Assembly: GCF_014779795.1 (NCBI RefSeq)
Contig: NZ_JACXZS010000003.1
Coordinates: 62,001 to 126,000, forward strand
Length of the DNA stretch: 64,000 bases
From: Microbacterium helvum
Lineage (GTDB): Bacteria > Actinomycetota > Actinomycetes > Actinomycetales > Microbacteriaceae
Reading direction: 5' to 3'
A program made the translations under genes and the position numbers. Numbering within the stretch: position 1 is the first letter of the stretch; the number at the start of each line of letters is the position of its first letter. A model generated the notes under the pieces. It had not been told where the DNA came from, did not search any database, and saw only the letters and a list, made by a program, of their open reading frames with translations. Below, piece after piece: positions 24,807 through 34,129 of the stretch.

Positions 24807-27800
24807 CTAGGGCCGCCGCAGGTAGACCCTGCGTCTGCCGCGTTCAGGTCTGTGGTTGGTGACGATGGCGCCTGCTTTCAGACGGTCGAGTACGCGGCGA
24901 TGTGCGTCGTCGTCCGGGACAAGGGGTCGGGTCGTGCCGCGATCCGCGATGGAGGGGTACGGATCGTTGAGCGCTCTCAGTTCGGCGCGGAGTTCATCCA
25001 GCGAGATCGAGGTGGAGTTCGCGAGTAGCGCGATGATGATCGGATCTGTAACGCCACCGATCCGCAGTTGATCGATCGCGGCGAAGATCAAGTCCTCGTT
25101 CGAATCAACCGCGAACGTGGCCGCGGCGCGGATCCCGTCACGACTTGCCCCGGAGAAGAACGCGCTGAGCTTGGCGAAGACTGCGCCCTTCTGCGCCGAC
25201 GGCACCTTCACGCTTCGGAAGAAGTTCGCGAGTTCAGCCGGCGGCAGAGAAGCTGGGGATAGGAATGCGGCTGCGTTCTGCGATCTTGCGAGTGCACTTT
25301 CCCGGGTGGGCCAGTCGACGATGAGCGTGCTGCTGAATGTGTCTTCGTCGTCGGCTAGCAGGCCGGACTCGATCATGAGGCCCGCGAGATCCCCGCTCTC
25401 GGCTGCGACCGAGGCAGGAGCTAGTGGTGACGGTGTGTTTAAGCTCAGGGCGAGCCTCAACCTGTGCGTGGGGGAAGGGATCGCTTCGGCAGCGCCGAGG
25501 ACCGCGACCGCAAGTCGAGTACCGTCCACGTCCGATACCGGGGCGGGTGAGCTGATCTCTTCGACCTGGGCGAGGAGAATGCCGATGTTGTCATCGACTG
25601 TTCCAACGTGGTCGAGATACGCGAGGAGGTTCTGCACGGATGGGACCATCCGTTTTGTGGCGGCAAGGGCCGGCCACACTTGCTCTGGTACCTCGGTGAT
25701 GTCGTCGACGTGGCAGTTCGTCGCTGCCCGCCGGACGAGTTGAGTGAGTTGCTCGTCGTTGACGCCTGCCTCGCGTGCTTCGTTGAGGATCGAAATGAAC
25801 TGGTTTGGATCCTCGATGGTCAGGGTGCCTTCGCGTGCAGCGACGAGGTCGAGGTACTCACCCGCTCGATCCAGAGCAACGCGGTAGACGGCCTTGCTCT
25901 TGGACCGGATGGCGTCCAGCGCCAGCGACGACTGTCCCGTCAGATCCTCGACGTTGGTCGCATTGAGCTCGTACGCACCGACTTCCCGGACGCGGCTGCG
26001 GGCGATCTCGGTGAGCGGGGTCGTGTCCGGGAGCCGGGTGCCGAGCTTGGCGATGGCGTCTATTGTTCGGTGCTTACGGGGGTTGAGTCCATCACCCTTG
26101 TTCGCGGCTGCGCTGATCGAGGGGAATTGCTCGTAGTGGTCGATGATGAGCCAGTCGTTCGGGGGGCCCTCGATGCTCTCGCCGGCGTAGTCGAGTGCGG
26201 CGTCGACGAGCTCAGCGAGGATGTCTTGCGACGCGTCGGACACGAAGCTGAGGATGATCTCGGGCATGAGCGGTGCCAGCAGCTGGACGAAGCGGACCCG
26301 TTGGGTGCCACCGCGCAGATACGCCTCGCCGAACTTGCTGTCCTCGCTGTCCAAGGCAGTGAGTTGATGGACGATCATCTTCGCTTCTTCGGGGCGCTTT
26401 GAGAGGAGGTGGTCGAGGATGTTGATGTTGTATGCGGCTCGGTCACGGAAGATGTCAGTGCCCTTGTCGCCGATGATCGCTTCGACGTCGTCGCCGTCGA
26501 GCGGGTAGTGGAAGTCGGCGACGCCGCGATCGAGAGCGTGGACGACGTAGTTGATCGCCTGGGGGCGCAGGTGCTCTCCGTAGTAGATGGAGACGTACAG
26601 TGCGTAGTAGTCGTTGATGTAGCCGCTGGCCACCAGGGCGCGTGCCAGTCGTGAGCGGAGGATCCGCTGGGCGGCGTCGGCGAAGCTCTCGCGGTTTCCG
26701 CCGGCGGGGCGTGACCGGTACTTTTGCCGATCGTGCATTTCGCCCCACTCGTCGTGTCGGAGGAAGGCGATGTCTTGCCGAGCGGACCGTTGCGCGAGCA
26801 GCTCAGCGGCGCGGTCGACCCGCTGCCACTCCGTCGGGTCGAGCGGCTGCCCGAGGAGCGTTTGAAGCTGATCCCTCGTCACTGATAGTTGCGGACCCGT
26901 GTTCGGGTTGACGATAACGATCGCGGACGGAGGGGGATCCCCGGCGATGCGTTCCCAGAGCGCGCGGTCTCGCAGTTCCTCACCTCGGAACTGCTGCCCA
27001 TCGACGCCGAGGTAGGTGTTGCTCACGTAGCGCTTGTTCGGTGTCAGGGCATGAAGGACCAGTTCGGCCCGGATTCCGAGTGTCTGGGCTCGCGCATCCG
27101 TCACTCCGTCCAGGGCGAGTCGTTTGGCCGCGGTTCGCTCGCGGTCGTACGCGTCCGCGAGGCTGTCGGTCACGATGTTTCGCCATGCGTCATGAAGTTT
27201 GTCGAGGTCGCTGTGGCCGAAGCGGATGGCTTCGAAGTCGGCCATGTGGACGCACTTGTAGAGGATGATGGCGAACAGCCGGTCGGCGTCGAGACCCGGC
27301 ATCTGATTGGGTGTGCCGAGAAGCCGGCTGGCATAGATGTCGTACTCGTTGCGCATGTCGGTGATCAGTCGCATGTCGGCGACGAACCGTGCCGCTACGT
27401 TGATGAGGTCGCGGGAGACGCCGGTGCCCTTCATCGCGTCGAGCATGAGGTCACGCGCGTTGCGGTGGGTGATGAACGGGACGATCGGGATGACGATGTC
27501 GAAGAACTTGGTGCGGTTGGCGCGGCGCACCTCGTCGTCTGCTTGGTCGGGCGCTGCGGGCTCGCTCTCCTTCGCCTGATCCTCGCCGACCGTCGCGTCG
27601 GCGTCGGCGTCGGTGTTGTCTCCGAGCTTCTCGAACACGCTGTCGCGGAGGGCATAGATGAATTTGATGTCCGGTCGATGTCGATCCTTGGCCTGATCCG
27701 GCAGGTTGACGCGGCGGCGGCGCCGGACCTGCTCGGATCCGTTCAGGAGGGTGTTGAGCGCTCGGAGCGTTTCGAAGATGTGAACGTCCTCGAATCGGTC

Positions 27801-28544
27801 GATGTCTTCGAAGATGACGATGTCGCGCCCGCTCTTCTCGAAGTAGTACACGATCTCGTCCATGTACTGGTCGAAGTAGCTGGACGAGGTGGCGGCGAGT
27901 GACACCGTCGCGGGGCCGGCACTCAGCTTCTCCAGAAAGACACGATTGTGCGTGAGCCAGCGAACGGCGTAGACGACCCCGGCAAGCAGCATCAGCAGCG
28001 CCACGTTCGCCAGTACGAACCATCCGGCGGCCGGGTCTGGCCCGAGCACGCGCATGAGCGGAGCGGCGAGCCCGACAATCCAGAGGACCACGAACAGCAG
28101 CGCGCCGAGGCCGAATGCGACACCCACCTCGCGTTCCCAGCGAAACTGCGACAGCCGACGAAACCTGGAGCCGCGGGTCTTCTCGGGCGCGTCCCGGTAC
28201 AGGATCTGCTTGACGATCTCCTTCTGGATCAGGTTCGTCTTCGTCCAGGCCGCCGGATTCGTATCGGACTCGCCCTCGGGCCGCTCCTGTGCCACTCCGA
28301 CGGTCGACAGGGACAGCTCGAGCACCCGGCCCTGGAACTCCGGCATCTCGGTGAGGCGTCTGAGGACGCTGCTCTTACCGGTCCCGTACGCGCCCGTCAA
28401 GGCGATGTTCCGGACGTCGTCCTGCTCGCGGAGCGCCCTGACAACCGCGGTGACGTACACGCCGTGCCGCTGCTCGTCATAGCTCGGCGCCAGGCTCCTC
28501 AGAGTGATCGGATTCTCAACGGCTGGCAGCGGAGCGTCGGGCAT
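24807..28544 (-). CDS. YobI-like membrane P-loop NTPase
   Basis: A 1245-residue protein. Walker A is GAYGTGKSS (residues 51-59), two hydrophobic helices lie at about 141-160 and 174-196, and Walker B follows at IVIFEDIDRFED (about 242-253). A conserved D-S segment (KFIYALRDSVFEKL) and TKFFDIVIPIVPFITHRNA follow, as in the YobI/KAP-like STAND NTPases. The remaining 800 residues are helical repeat-like without a recognised effector. Such membrane NTPases are often found in defence or conflict loci; here it stands alone. Lower GC (more T-ending codons) than neighbouring genes suggests acquisition. ATG start at 28544. Confidence 0.75.
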   Translation of the reverse strand: MPDAPLPAVENPITLRSLAPSYDEQRHGVYVTAVVRALREQDDVRNIALTGAYGTGKSSVLRRLTEMPEFQGRVLELSLSTVGVAQERPEGESDTNPAAWTKTNLIQKEIVKQILYRDAPEKTRGSRFRRLSQFRWEREVGVAFGLGALLFVVLWIVGLAAPLMRVLGPDPAAGWFVLANVALLMLLAGVVYAVRWLTHNRVFLEKLSAGPATVSLAATSSSYFDQYMDEIVYYFEKSGRDIVIFEDIDRFEDVHIFETLRALNTLLNGSEQVRRRRRVNLPDQAKDRHRPDIKFIYALRDSVFEKLGDNTDADADATVGEDQAKESEPAAPDQADDEVRRANRTKFFDIVIPIVPFITHRNARDLMLDAMKGTGVSRDLINVAARFVADMRLITDMRNEYDIYASRLLGTPNQMPGLDADRLFAIILYKCVHMADFEAIRFGHSDLDKLHDAWRNIVTDSLADAYDRERTAAKRLALDGVTDARAQTLGIRAELVLHALTPNKRYVSNTYLGVDGQQFRGEELRDRALWERIAGDPPPSAIVIVNPNTGPQLSVTRDQLQTLLGQPLDPTEWQRVDRAAELLAQRSARQDIAFLRHDEWGEMHDRQKYRSRPAGGNRESFADAAQRILRSRLARALVASGYINDYYALYVSIYYGEHLRPQAINYVVHALDRGVADFHYPLDGDDVEAIIGDKGTDIFRDRAAYNINILDHLLSKRPEEAKMIVHQLTALDSEDSKFGEAYLRGGTQRVRFVQLLAPLMPEIILSFVSDASQDILAELVDAALDYAGESIEGPPNDWLIIDHYEQFPSISAAANKGDGLNPRKHRTIDAIAKLGTRLPDTTPLTEIARSRVREVGAYELNATNVEDLTGQSSLALDAIRSKSKAVYRVALDRAGEYLDLVAAREGTLTIEDPNQFISILNEAREAGVNDEQLTQLVRRAATNCHVDDITEVPEQVWPALAATKRMVPSVQNLLAYLDHVGTVDDNIGILLAQVEEISSPAPVSDVDGTRLAVAVLGAAEAIPSPTHRLRLALSLNTPSPLAPASVAAESGDLAGLMIESGLLADDEDTFSSTLIVDWPTRESALARSQNAAAFLSPASLPPAELANFFRSVKVPSAQKGAVFAKLSAFFSGASRDGIRAAATFAVDSNEDLIFAAIDQLRIGGVTDPIIIALLANSTSISLDELRAELRALNDPYPSIADRGTTRPLVPDDDAHRRVLDRLKAGAIVTNHRPERGRRRVYLRRP

Positions 28545-28945
28545 AGCCGGATGCTACCGAGACCCGCCGACGGTGAGAGCCATAGCACGCACTGGATGTC
28601 GTGCGTGGACCGCCCTGCGCATCTTTGTCGTTGACGAGGGACGGCTAGCAGTCCAGTCGTGACCTTCGTTCGGACATTGCGAGGATGGCGGGCAAGACCC
28701 CAACACTCCCGAATCCAGTCGCCGATGCCGCTCAACGTCCGACAGCAGGTCACGTGAGGGCGAGTCGTGCTCGGCGACGCGCAGCCACGGACGACCTGCG
28801 TTCGATCCGAGGGTCGACCATCTCACGACTGCTGGATTCCGGCGGGCGTTGCCGATCAAGAAGTGAGGATCAGCTCGTCGGGCCGTGGACGGCACCGACA
28901 TTCGACTCGCTGACGCGGCGGACTCGGTGATCAGGCGTGCCCGGA
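28545..28945. other. Intergenic region with no gene seen
   Basis: About 400 bases between the divergent NTPase gene and the GH5 operon. Short open frames exist on both strands, but none has a start signal, codon bias or recognisable product. It may hold remnants of the edge of the accessory block. Confidence 0.4.
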
Positions 28946-28975
28946 AGAACTATCTAAAGAACTTATTACAAGGCA

Positions 28976-29004
28976 TTGACAAAGCCGCCTGGATTCTTCA
29001 GACT
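28976..29004 (+). promoter_or_regulatory. Promoter of the GH5/sugar-uptake operon
   Basis: TTGACA at 28976-28981 is a perfect -35 box; after 17 bases CAGACT at 28999-29004 is a weak -10. Just upstream (28949-28974) lies an AT-rich stretch with two AGAACT(T)AT-like units, the best candidate for a regulator site, possibly for the ROK protein at the end of the cluster. Confidence 0.5.
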
Positions 29005-29045
29005 GACTGTGCCCGGCGCGGGCGCTTTCAGGATCGAGGAGGATC

Positions 29046-31880
29046 GTGAAGAGAACGGCTCTTGCAGCGGTGGTGGCCATCGCTGCGTTGATCGGCACGG
29101 AGCTGGCTCCCGTCCAGGCGGCCAATGCCGCACCCCTGACCGCGGCCGACTTTCTCAAGGCGAGCGGCAACGTCCTCAAGACCAACTCCGGCACGGGTGC
29201 CACGGTCAATCTTCGTGGCACGAACATCGGCGGGTGGTTGACGCAGGAAGACTGGATGTCGCCACTCGGCGAGTTCGCGGCTGACCGCACTGGCTGGTCG
29301 GCGACCGCATCGTCCGGCACCGCAGGCAATGCGCTCGACGGCTCCGGAACCTCGGCGTGGACGACCGGCGCCAACCAGTCCGGCACCGAGTGGATCCGCC
29401 TCGACCTCGGCGCGAACACGCTCTTCAACCGGATCGCTATCGACAACCCGACCGCGGGTCAATGGCCCCGCGCGGTCAACGTGGAGACCTCAACCAACGG
29501 CACCACGTGGACCAGCGTCGCGACGCAGCCGGGTACGGATGGCGTGACGACGATCCGCTTCGCCCCCCAAGTGGCACGCTACGTCCGCGTGAGCCAGACG
29601 GGCACCGCCTCGACCCCATGGTCGGTGGGCGAGATCAACCTCTTCAGCGACCCCGCGCTGCACAACGGCACACACACCGCGACCGCATCGTCCAGCGCCC
29701 CGGGAACGACCGCCGGGATGACGCTCGACGGGAACGTGTCTACGGTGTGGCAGTCGGGCTCGGCGCAGGTGCCCGGGCAGACACTCACGATCGACCTCGG
29801 CCGCAACGTCGACATGGACAAGCTCCTACTAGATGCGGGTGCCGCGACTGCCAACGACTACCCCCGCATCTGGGACGTGTTCACGTCATACGACAACACC
29901 AACTGGACGCAGGTAGCCAGCGGCTACGGCACCAACCGCATCGTGCAAGCCGACTTCCAGGGCACCAAGAACGGGCGCTACCTGCGTGTCGTGTCCAACG
30001 GGACCTCCGGCCAGTGGTGGTCGGTCGCCGAGCTCGCTATCCAGGCAGGCACCGCCGTCGACCGCGGCGGATGGGGCGTGACGGCGTCGGTGGGGGCATC
30101 CCCGTCCCTCATGCTCGACGCGAACACCGCGACGCGCTGGACCACGGGCGCCGCGCAGACGCCGGGGCAGTCCTTCACTGTGGACATGGGCGCGTTGGTC
30201 ACCCTCAACAACGTCACCACCGACACCGCGAAGAACGCAACCGACGAGGACGACTGGGCACGCGGCTATACGCTCGAACTGTCGCGCGACGGCTCCTCGT
30301 GGACTTCGGTGGCCACCGGCGTGGGAACCCGCAAGGCCACCACGATCGGATTCGTCGCTCAGGCGGCACGGTACTTCCGGCTGACGCAGACCGGGTCGGC
30401 GGGCAACTGGTGGTCGATCGGAGAGGTCACCGCTGGGCTCTACAACGACGACTACTCCCTCACGCGCACGATGACGTCACGCTTCGGCACAGGCACCACG
30501 GCATCGATCGTGGCGACGCACCAGGACACGTGGTTCACCGCCGCCGACCTCGACAACATCCAGGCGGCGGGCATGAACTTCCTGCGCGTCCCCATCGGGT
30601 GGAACGTCTTCCTCAACCTCGACGGCACCTGGAAGTCCAACCCCTGGACGAAGATCGACTGGGTCGTTGACCAAGCTGCGGCACGCGGCATCTACGTGCT
30701 CCTCGACCTCCACACCGTTCCCGGTGGCGGCTGCCCGTGGGGTTCCTGTGGCCGTATCGGCCCGAACCCGAACGGATTCTGGGGCAGCGCGACATCCCAG
30801 GACTGGGTCGAGGACATCTGGGAGGCCATCGCGACCCGCTACGAGGGCAACCCCGCCGTCGCCGGGTACGACCTTATCAACGAGCCGCTGATCGACTACG
30901 GAGAGGATGCCGCGGACGTTGCGCAGAAGAGCGACTACTACGACCGGCTCTACGACGCGGTGCGGGCGATCGACCCGGACCATGCGATCTTCCTCGGCGC
31001 CTTCTTCGGGCTGAACGCCATCGCGTCGCCGTCGACCTATGGCTGGACGAACGTCGTCTACGAGTACCACCCGTACGACATGCCCAACTCGAAGGACTGG
31101 ACCGCGCAGAACCAGCTGGTGACGAACGAGCTGGGCGGCCTCGCCGCGAAGCTGTCGAACCCCGGCGTCCCGATCTACTACGGCGAGTACTCGCTGTACT
31201 ACAACGACGACGTGTGGGCGCGGTTCATGGCGGGGCTCAATGCCGCGAACGTCTCGTGGTCGAACTGGACCTACAAGGTCAAGGGCACCGCCGGCGACGG
31301 GTTCGCGTACTGGGGCATGTACTACAACAACCAGAAGCCGGTCCCGGTAATCAACAGCGACGACGCCGCGACGTACCAGGCCAAGCTCGGCCAGTTCGGC
31401 ACCGCGAACTTCACCGCGAACACGCGGTTCATCGCGACGATCTCGAAGTACGCCGGCGGTCTGGGCACGTTCTCCCCGACCGCGGTCAGCCACAGCGGCT
31501 GGACGGCGACGGCCTCGTCGACGGCTTCCGGGTCATCCACGGCGGCGGGCATCGACGGCGCGAACGGCACGTCGTGGCAGAGCGGTCAGGCGATGGCCGG
31601 CGGCGAGTGGTACCGGATCGACATGGGATCGGCCCAGACCGTCGCCATGGTCACCGTCCAGACCGCCAGCGGGTCCCGATGGGACTACCCCCGCGGGTTC
31701 ACCGTGGAGGTTTCGACGAACGGCACCAGCTGGACGACCGCGGCGACGGGCATCGCGTACGGCTGGAAGCGGCCGATCTCGATCGCTCCGACGACGGCCC
31801 GCTACATCCGGATCACCCAGACCGGAACGGCACCCCAGTGGTGGACGATCGACGAGATCACCGTCTACTCGTCGTACTGA
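29046..31880 (+). CDS. Secreted GH5 glycoside hydrolase with four discoidin (F5/8C) domains
   Basis: A 944-residue exported enzyme. A signal peptide (about residues 1-28) precedes LRGTNIGGWLTQEDW, the first strand of a GH5 barrel. Three discoidin/CBM32-like domains then interrupt it (about 80-470), after which the barrel resumes with DDYSLTRTMTSRFG. Catalytic residues are Glu613 in LINEP and Glu714 in YYGEYS. A fourth discoidin domain ends the protein (about 820-944). The barrel resembles exo-beta-1,3-glucanase-like GH5 members, so a beta-glucan substrate is likely but not proven. GTG start follows GAGGAGG. First gene of a sugar operon; it would release oligosaccharides for the adjacent importer. 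Confidence 0.85.
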   Translation: MKRTALAAVVAIAALIGTELAPVQAANAAPLTAADFLKASGNVLKTNSGTGATVNLRGTNIGGWLTQEDWMSPLGEFAADRTGWSATASSGTAGNALDGSGTSAWTTGANQSGTEWIRLDLGANTLFNRIAIDNPTAGQWPRAVNVETSTNGTTWTSVATQPGTDGVTTIRFAPQVARYVRVSQTGTASTPWSVGEINLFSDPALHNGTHTATASSSAPGTTAGMTLDGNVSTVWQSGSAQVPGQTLTIDLGRNVDMDKLLLDAGAATANDYPRIWDVFTSYDNTNWTQVASGYGTNRIVQADFQGTKNGRYLRVVSNGTSGQWWSVAELAIQAGTAVDRGGWGVTASVGASPSLMLDANTATRWTTGAAQTPGQSFTVDMGALVTLNNVTTDTAKNATDEDDWARGYTLELSRDGSSWTSVATGVGTRKATTIGFVAQAARYFRLTQTGSAGNWWSIGEVTAGLYNDDYSLTRTMTSRFGTGTTASIVATHQDTWFTAADLDNIQAAGMNFLRVPIGWNVFLNLDGTWKSNPWTKIDWVVDQAAARGIYVLLDLHTVPGGGCPWGSCGRIGPNPNGFWGSATSQDWVEDIWEAIATRYEGNPAVAGYDLINEPLIDYGEDAADVAQKSDYYDRLYDAVRAIDPDHAIFLGAFFGLNAIASPSTYGWTNVVYEYHPYDMPNSKDWTAQNQLVTNELGGLAAKLSNPGVPIYYGEYSLYYNDDVWARFMAGLNAANVSWSNWTYKVKGTAGDGFAYWGMYYNNQKPVPVINSDDAATYQAKLGQFGTANFTANTRFIATISKYAGGLGTFSPTAVSHSGWTATASSTASGSSTAAGIDGANGTSWQSGQAMAGGEWYRIDMGSAQTVAMVTVQTASGSRWDYPRGFTVEVSTNGTSWTTAATGIAYGWKRPISIAPTTARYIRITQTGTAPQWWTIDEITVYSSY

Positions 31881-31896
31881 TCCGCCGCTTCTCCCT

Positions 31897-31923
31897 CCCG
31901 GCGGCGCCGAAAGCGCCGCCGGG
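31897..31923. promoter_or_regulatory. Intra-operon stem-loop after the secreted GH5 gene
   Basis: CCCGGCGGCGC and GCGCCGCCGGG form an 11-bp stem with loop CGAAA, 16 bases after the GH5 stop. No U-tract follows, so it more likely protects or processes mRNA ends than stops transcription fully. Confidence 0.55.
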
Positions 31924-31948
31924 CACCACCACCCGAAAGGAAACCTCA

Positions 31949-33190
31949 ATGAAGAGAATGCACTGGCTCGTCGCGAGTGCAGGCGTGCTCACACTCGGCC
32001 TGGCCGGGTGCTCCTCGTCCGGCGACAGCCCCTCGGACGCGGAGGACGGCGAACTCACCGTATGGGTCATGGGCGACAGCTCCGAGCACTTCGACACCCT
32101 CATCGCGCCGTTCGAGAAGGACAGCGGCATCGACGTCGAGACCGTCGCAATCCCCTGGGACAGCGTCGATCAGAAGTTCACGACGGCCGTCGCGTCCGGT
32201 GAGGGCCCGGATGTCTTGCAGATCGGGCTCTCGAAGCTGCGGACCTATGCCGACAGCGGCGCCCTGCTCACGCTCGATGACAAGACGATCGCCGACTACC
32301 CGAACCTCGCGGCATCCAACTTCATCGACGGCATCGCCGGCGACGCGACCGCGATCGACGGCAAGATCGTCTCGGCCCCCTGGGTGTCCGACACGCGTGT
32401 GCTGTTCTACCGGTCCGACATCCTCGCCGAGGCGGGGATCGACACACCCCCCGCGACGTGGGACGAGCTGCGCGAGGCGGCGAAGACCCTCGCGGATCGG
32501 GGCGACGGGCAGTACGGGTACTACATTCCCCAGTGGGACAGCGCCCTACCTGTCGTGATGACGTGGGACCAGGGCGGCGACATCGTCGCCGACGGCGCAA
32601 TCGACTTCGACACCCCCGAATTCGCGCAGGCCGTCGACCTGTACACCGGGCTCTACGCCGACGGCAGCGTGCCGACCAACAGCGACTTCGATCAGACGCA
32701 GGGCTTCGTGTCGGGCATCACTCCGATGCTGGTCAGCGGCCCCTACCTGGGGGCTGCGATCAAGGACGCCGCCCCCGAACTCGACGGCAAGTGGGACGTC
32801 ACCACGGTCCCTGCGGGGACCGACAGCACGTCGCTGCTGGCCGGCTCGAACCTCGGAGTGTGGGGCGCGACCGACAACCAGTCCGGAGCGCTCGAACTGC
32901 TCGACTATCTCTCGCAGCCCGAGGTCCAGGTCCAGTGGTACGAGCTGGACGGCCAGCTGCCGACGGTCAAAGCGGCGCTCGCCGACGACGCGCTCACCAC
33001 CGACCCGCTCGTCGCGGTGTACTCCGAGCAGCTCGCGAACTCGCGGTTGCTGCCGCTCGTGCCCAACTGGGACGGCGAGACGGGGAAGGCGCTGCTGGAC
33101 GCGCTGAACTCGATCGTGCTCACCGGCGCGGACCGAGACGCCGCGATGGAGACACTGTTCACGACCACGGCCGGAACACCGGCCAACTGA
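31949..33190 (+). CDS. Sugar ABC transporter substrate-binding lipoprotein
   Basis: A 413-residue family-1 binding protein. A signal peptide ends in the lipobox LAGC with Cys21, so it is lipid-anchored outside the membrane. The mature part has the typical LTVWVMGD opening strand, the GEGPDVLQIGLSKLRTYADSG loop and the IDGKIVSAPWVSDTRVLFYRSDI signature of CUT1 oligosaccharide-binding proteins. AAGGAAA precedes the ATG. It serves the two permeases that follow; the operon's glucanases suggest beta-gluco-oligosaccharides as ligand. It is flanked by strong stem-loops on both sides, which may raise its mRNA level above that of the permeases. Confidence 0.9.
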   Translation: MKRMHWLVASAGVLTLGLAGCSSSGDSPSDAEDGELTVWVMGDSSEHFDTLIAPFEKDSGIDVETVAIPWDSVDQKFTTAVASGEGPDVLQIGLSKLRTYADSGALLTLDDKTIADYPNLAASNFIDGIAGDATAIDGKIVSAPWVSDTRVLFYRSDILAEAGIDTPPATWDELREAAKTLADRGDGQYGYYIPQWDSALPVVMTWDQGGDIVADGAIDFDTPEFAQAVDLYTGLYADGSVPTNSDFDQTQGFVSGITPMLVSGPYLGAAIKDAAPELDGKWDVTTVPAGTDSTSLLAGSNLGVWGATDNQSGALELLDYLSQPEVQVQWYELDGQLPTVKAALADDALTTDPLVAVYSEQLANSRLLPLVPNWDGETGKALLDALNSIVLTGADRDAAMETLFTTTAGTPAN

Positions 33191-33205
33191 GATCGAACCG
33201 GGGTG

Positions 33206-33232
33206 CGGGGTGGTGCGCTCGGCACCACCCCG
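33206..33232. promoter_or_regulatory. Intra-operon stem-loop after the binding-protein gene
   Basis: CGGGGTGGTGC and GCACCACCCCG form an 11-bp stem with a five-base loop, 16 bases after the stop. Same stem length and distance as the loop at 31897-31923. Confidence 0.55.
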
Positions 33233-33250
33233 TTCCCTGACTATGAGGAC

Positions 33251-34129
33251 ATGAAGACCCGACTCACGCCCTACGTGTTCATCACGCCGGCGATGCTGCT
33301 GCTCATCGCCTTCGGCGTCCTGCCGATCGCGGTCGCGCTCGTGGTGAGCTTCACTGACATGAACCTCGCCGGCCTGGGCGACTGGTCGCGCATCCAATTC
33401 ATCGGCGCCGCCAACTACGAAGCGCTGCTTGCGGATGCCGCGTTCTGGCAGGCCCTCGGCAACACCGCCGTCTTCGCGATCCTCGGAGTCCCGAGCGTCA
33501 TCGCGGTGTCGCTGGTCGTCGCGCTCGCACTCAACCGCTCGCAGGGGCGCTTCTTCCGGATGCTGCGTTCCTTCTATTTCGTGCCCGCGATCACGGCGAT
33601 CGTCGCCATCGCCCTGGTCTGGGGCTACCTGTTCAACACCCAGTTCGGCCTCTTCAACTACCTGCTGTCGCTGATCGGGCTGCCGCCGGTCCCATGGCTG
33701 TCGGATCCTGTCGTGGTCAAGTTCTCCGTCGTCCTCGTCGCGGTGTGGCGAGGGCTCGGGCTCAACATCATCATCTTCCTCGCGGCCCTCCAGGGCGTGC
33801 CCAAGGAGTATCTGGAGGCGGCAGCGATCGACGGCGCCTCGGGTCTTCGGCGCACCGTGTCCATCGTCATCCCGCTGCTGCGCTTCGCGATCTTCTTTGT
33901 GACGATCACGACGATCATCGCGTGGCTGCAGTTCTTCGACGAGCCCTTCGTGCTTACCAAGGGCGGACCGCTCGGCGCCTCGACGTCGATCTCGCTCTTC
34001 CTCTACCAGGAGGGGTTCTCGTCGAGCCAGTTCGGGTACGCCAGCGCCGGCTCGGTCGTGCTCTTCGCGATCATCGCAGCCGTCACCGTCACCCAGCTGC
34101 GACTGAGGAGGGCCGATGTCGACTACTGA
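33251..34129 (+). CDS. Sugar ABC transporter permease (CUT1, MalF-like)
   Basis: A 292-residue permease with six hydrophobic helices. The ATPase-contact loop is EYLEAAAIDGASGLRRTVSIVIPLL, the EAA motif of CUT1 permeases. The ATG at 33251 has GAGGA directly upstream; an upstream GTG frame start at 33203 lies in the preceding stem-loop and is rejected. It overlaps the second permease by 14 bases. It forms the membrane channel with the next gene product; no ATPase gene is present in the operon, as is usual for actinobacterial sugar importers that share MsiK. Confidence 0.9.
   Translation: MKTRLTPYVFITPAMLLLIAFGVLPIAVALVVSFTDMNLAGLGDWSRIQFIGAANYEALLADAAFWQALGNTAVFAILGVPSVIAVSLVVALALNRSQGRFFRMLRSFYFVPAITAIVAIALVWGYLFNTQFGLFNYLLSLIGLPPVPWLSDPVVVKFSVVLVAVWRGLGLNIIIFLAALQGVPKEYLEAAAIDGASGLRRTVSIVIPLLRFAIFFVTITTIIAWLQFFDEPFVLTKGGPLGASTSISLFLYQEGFSSSQFGYASAGSVVLFAIIAAVTVTQLRLRRADVDY

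Noticed and set aside
28545..28930. Short open frames between the NTPase and GH5 genes
   Set aside because: No start signals, no codon bias and no recognisable product.
34100..34129. Permease ending in RRADVDY as a third copy of the RRxGRxVDY tail
   Set aside because: Only DVDY agrees, the gene is in an unrelated sugar operon, and overlap with the next gene constrains these codons.
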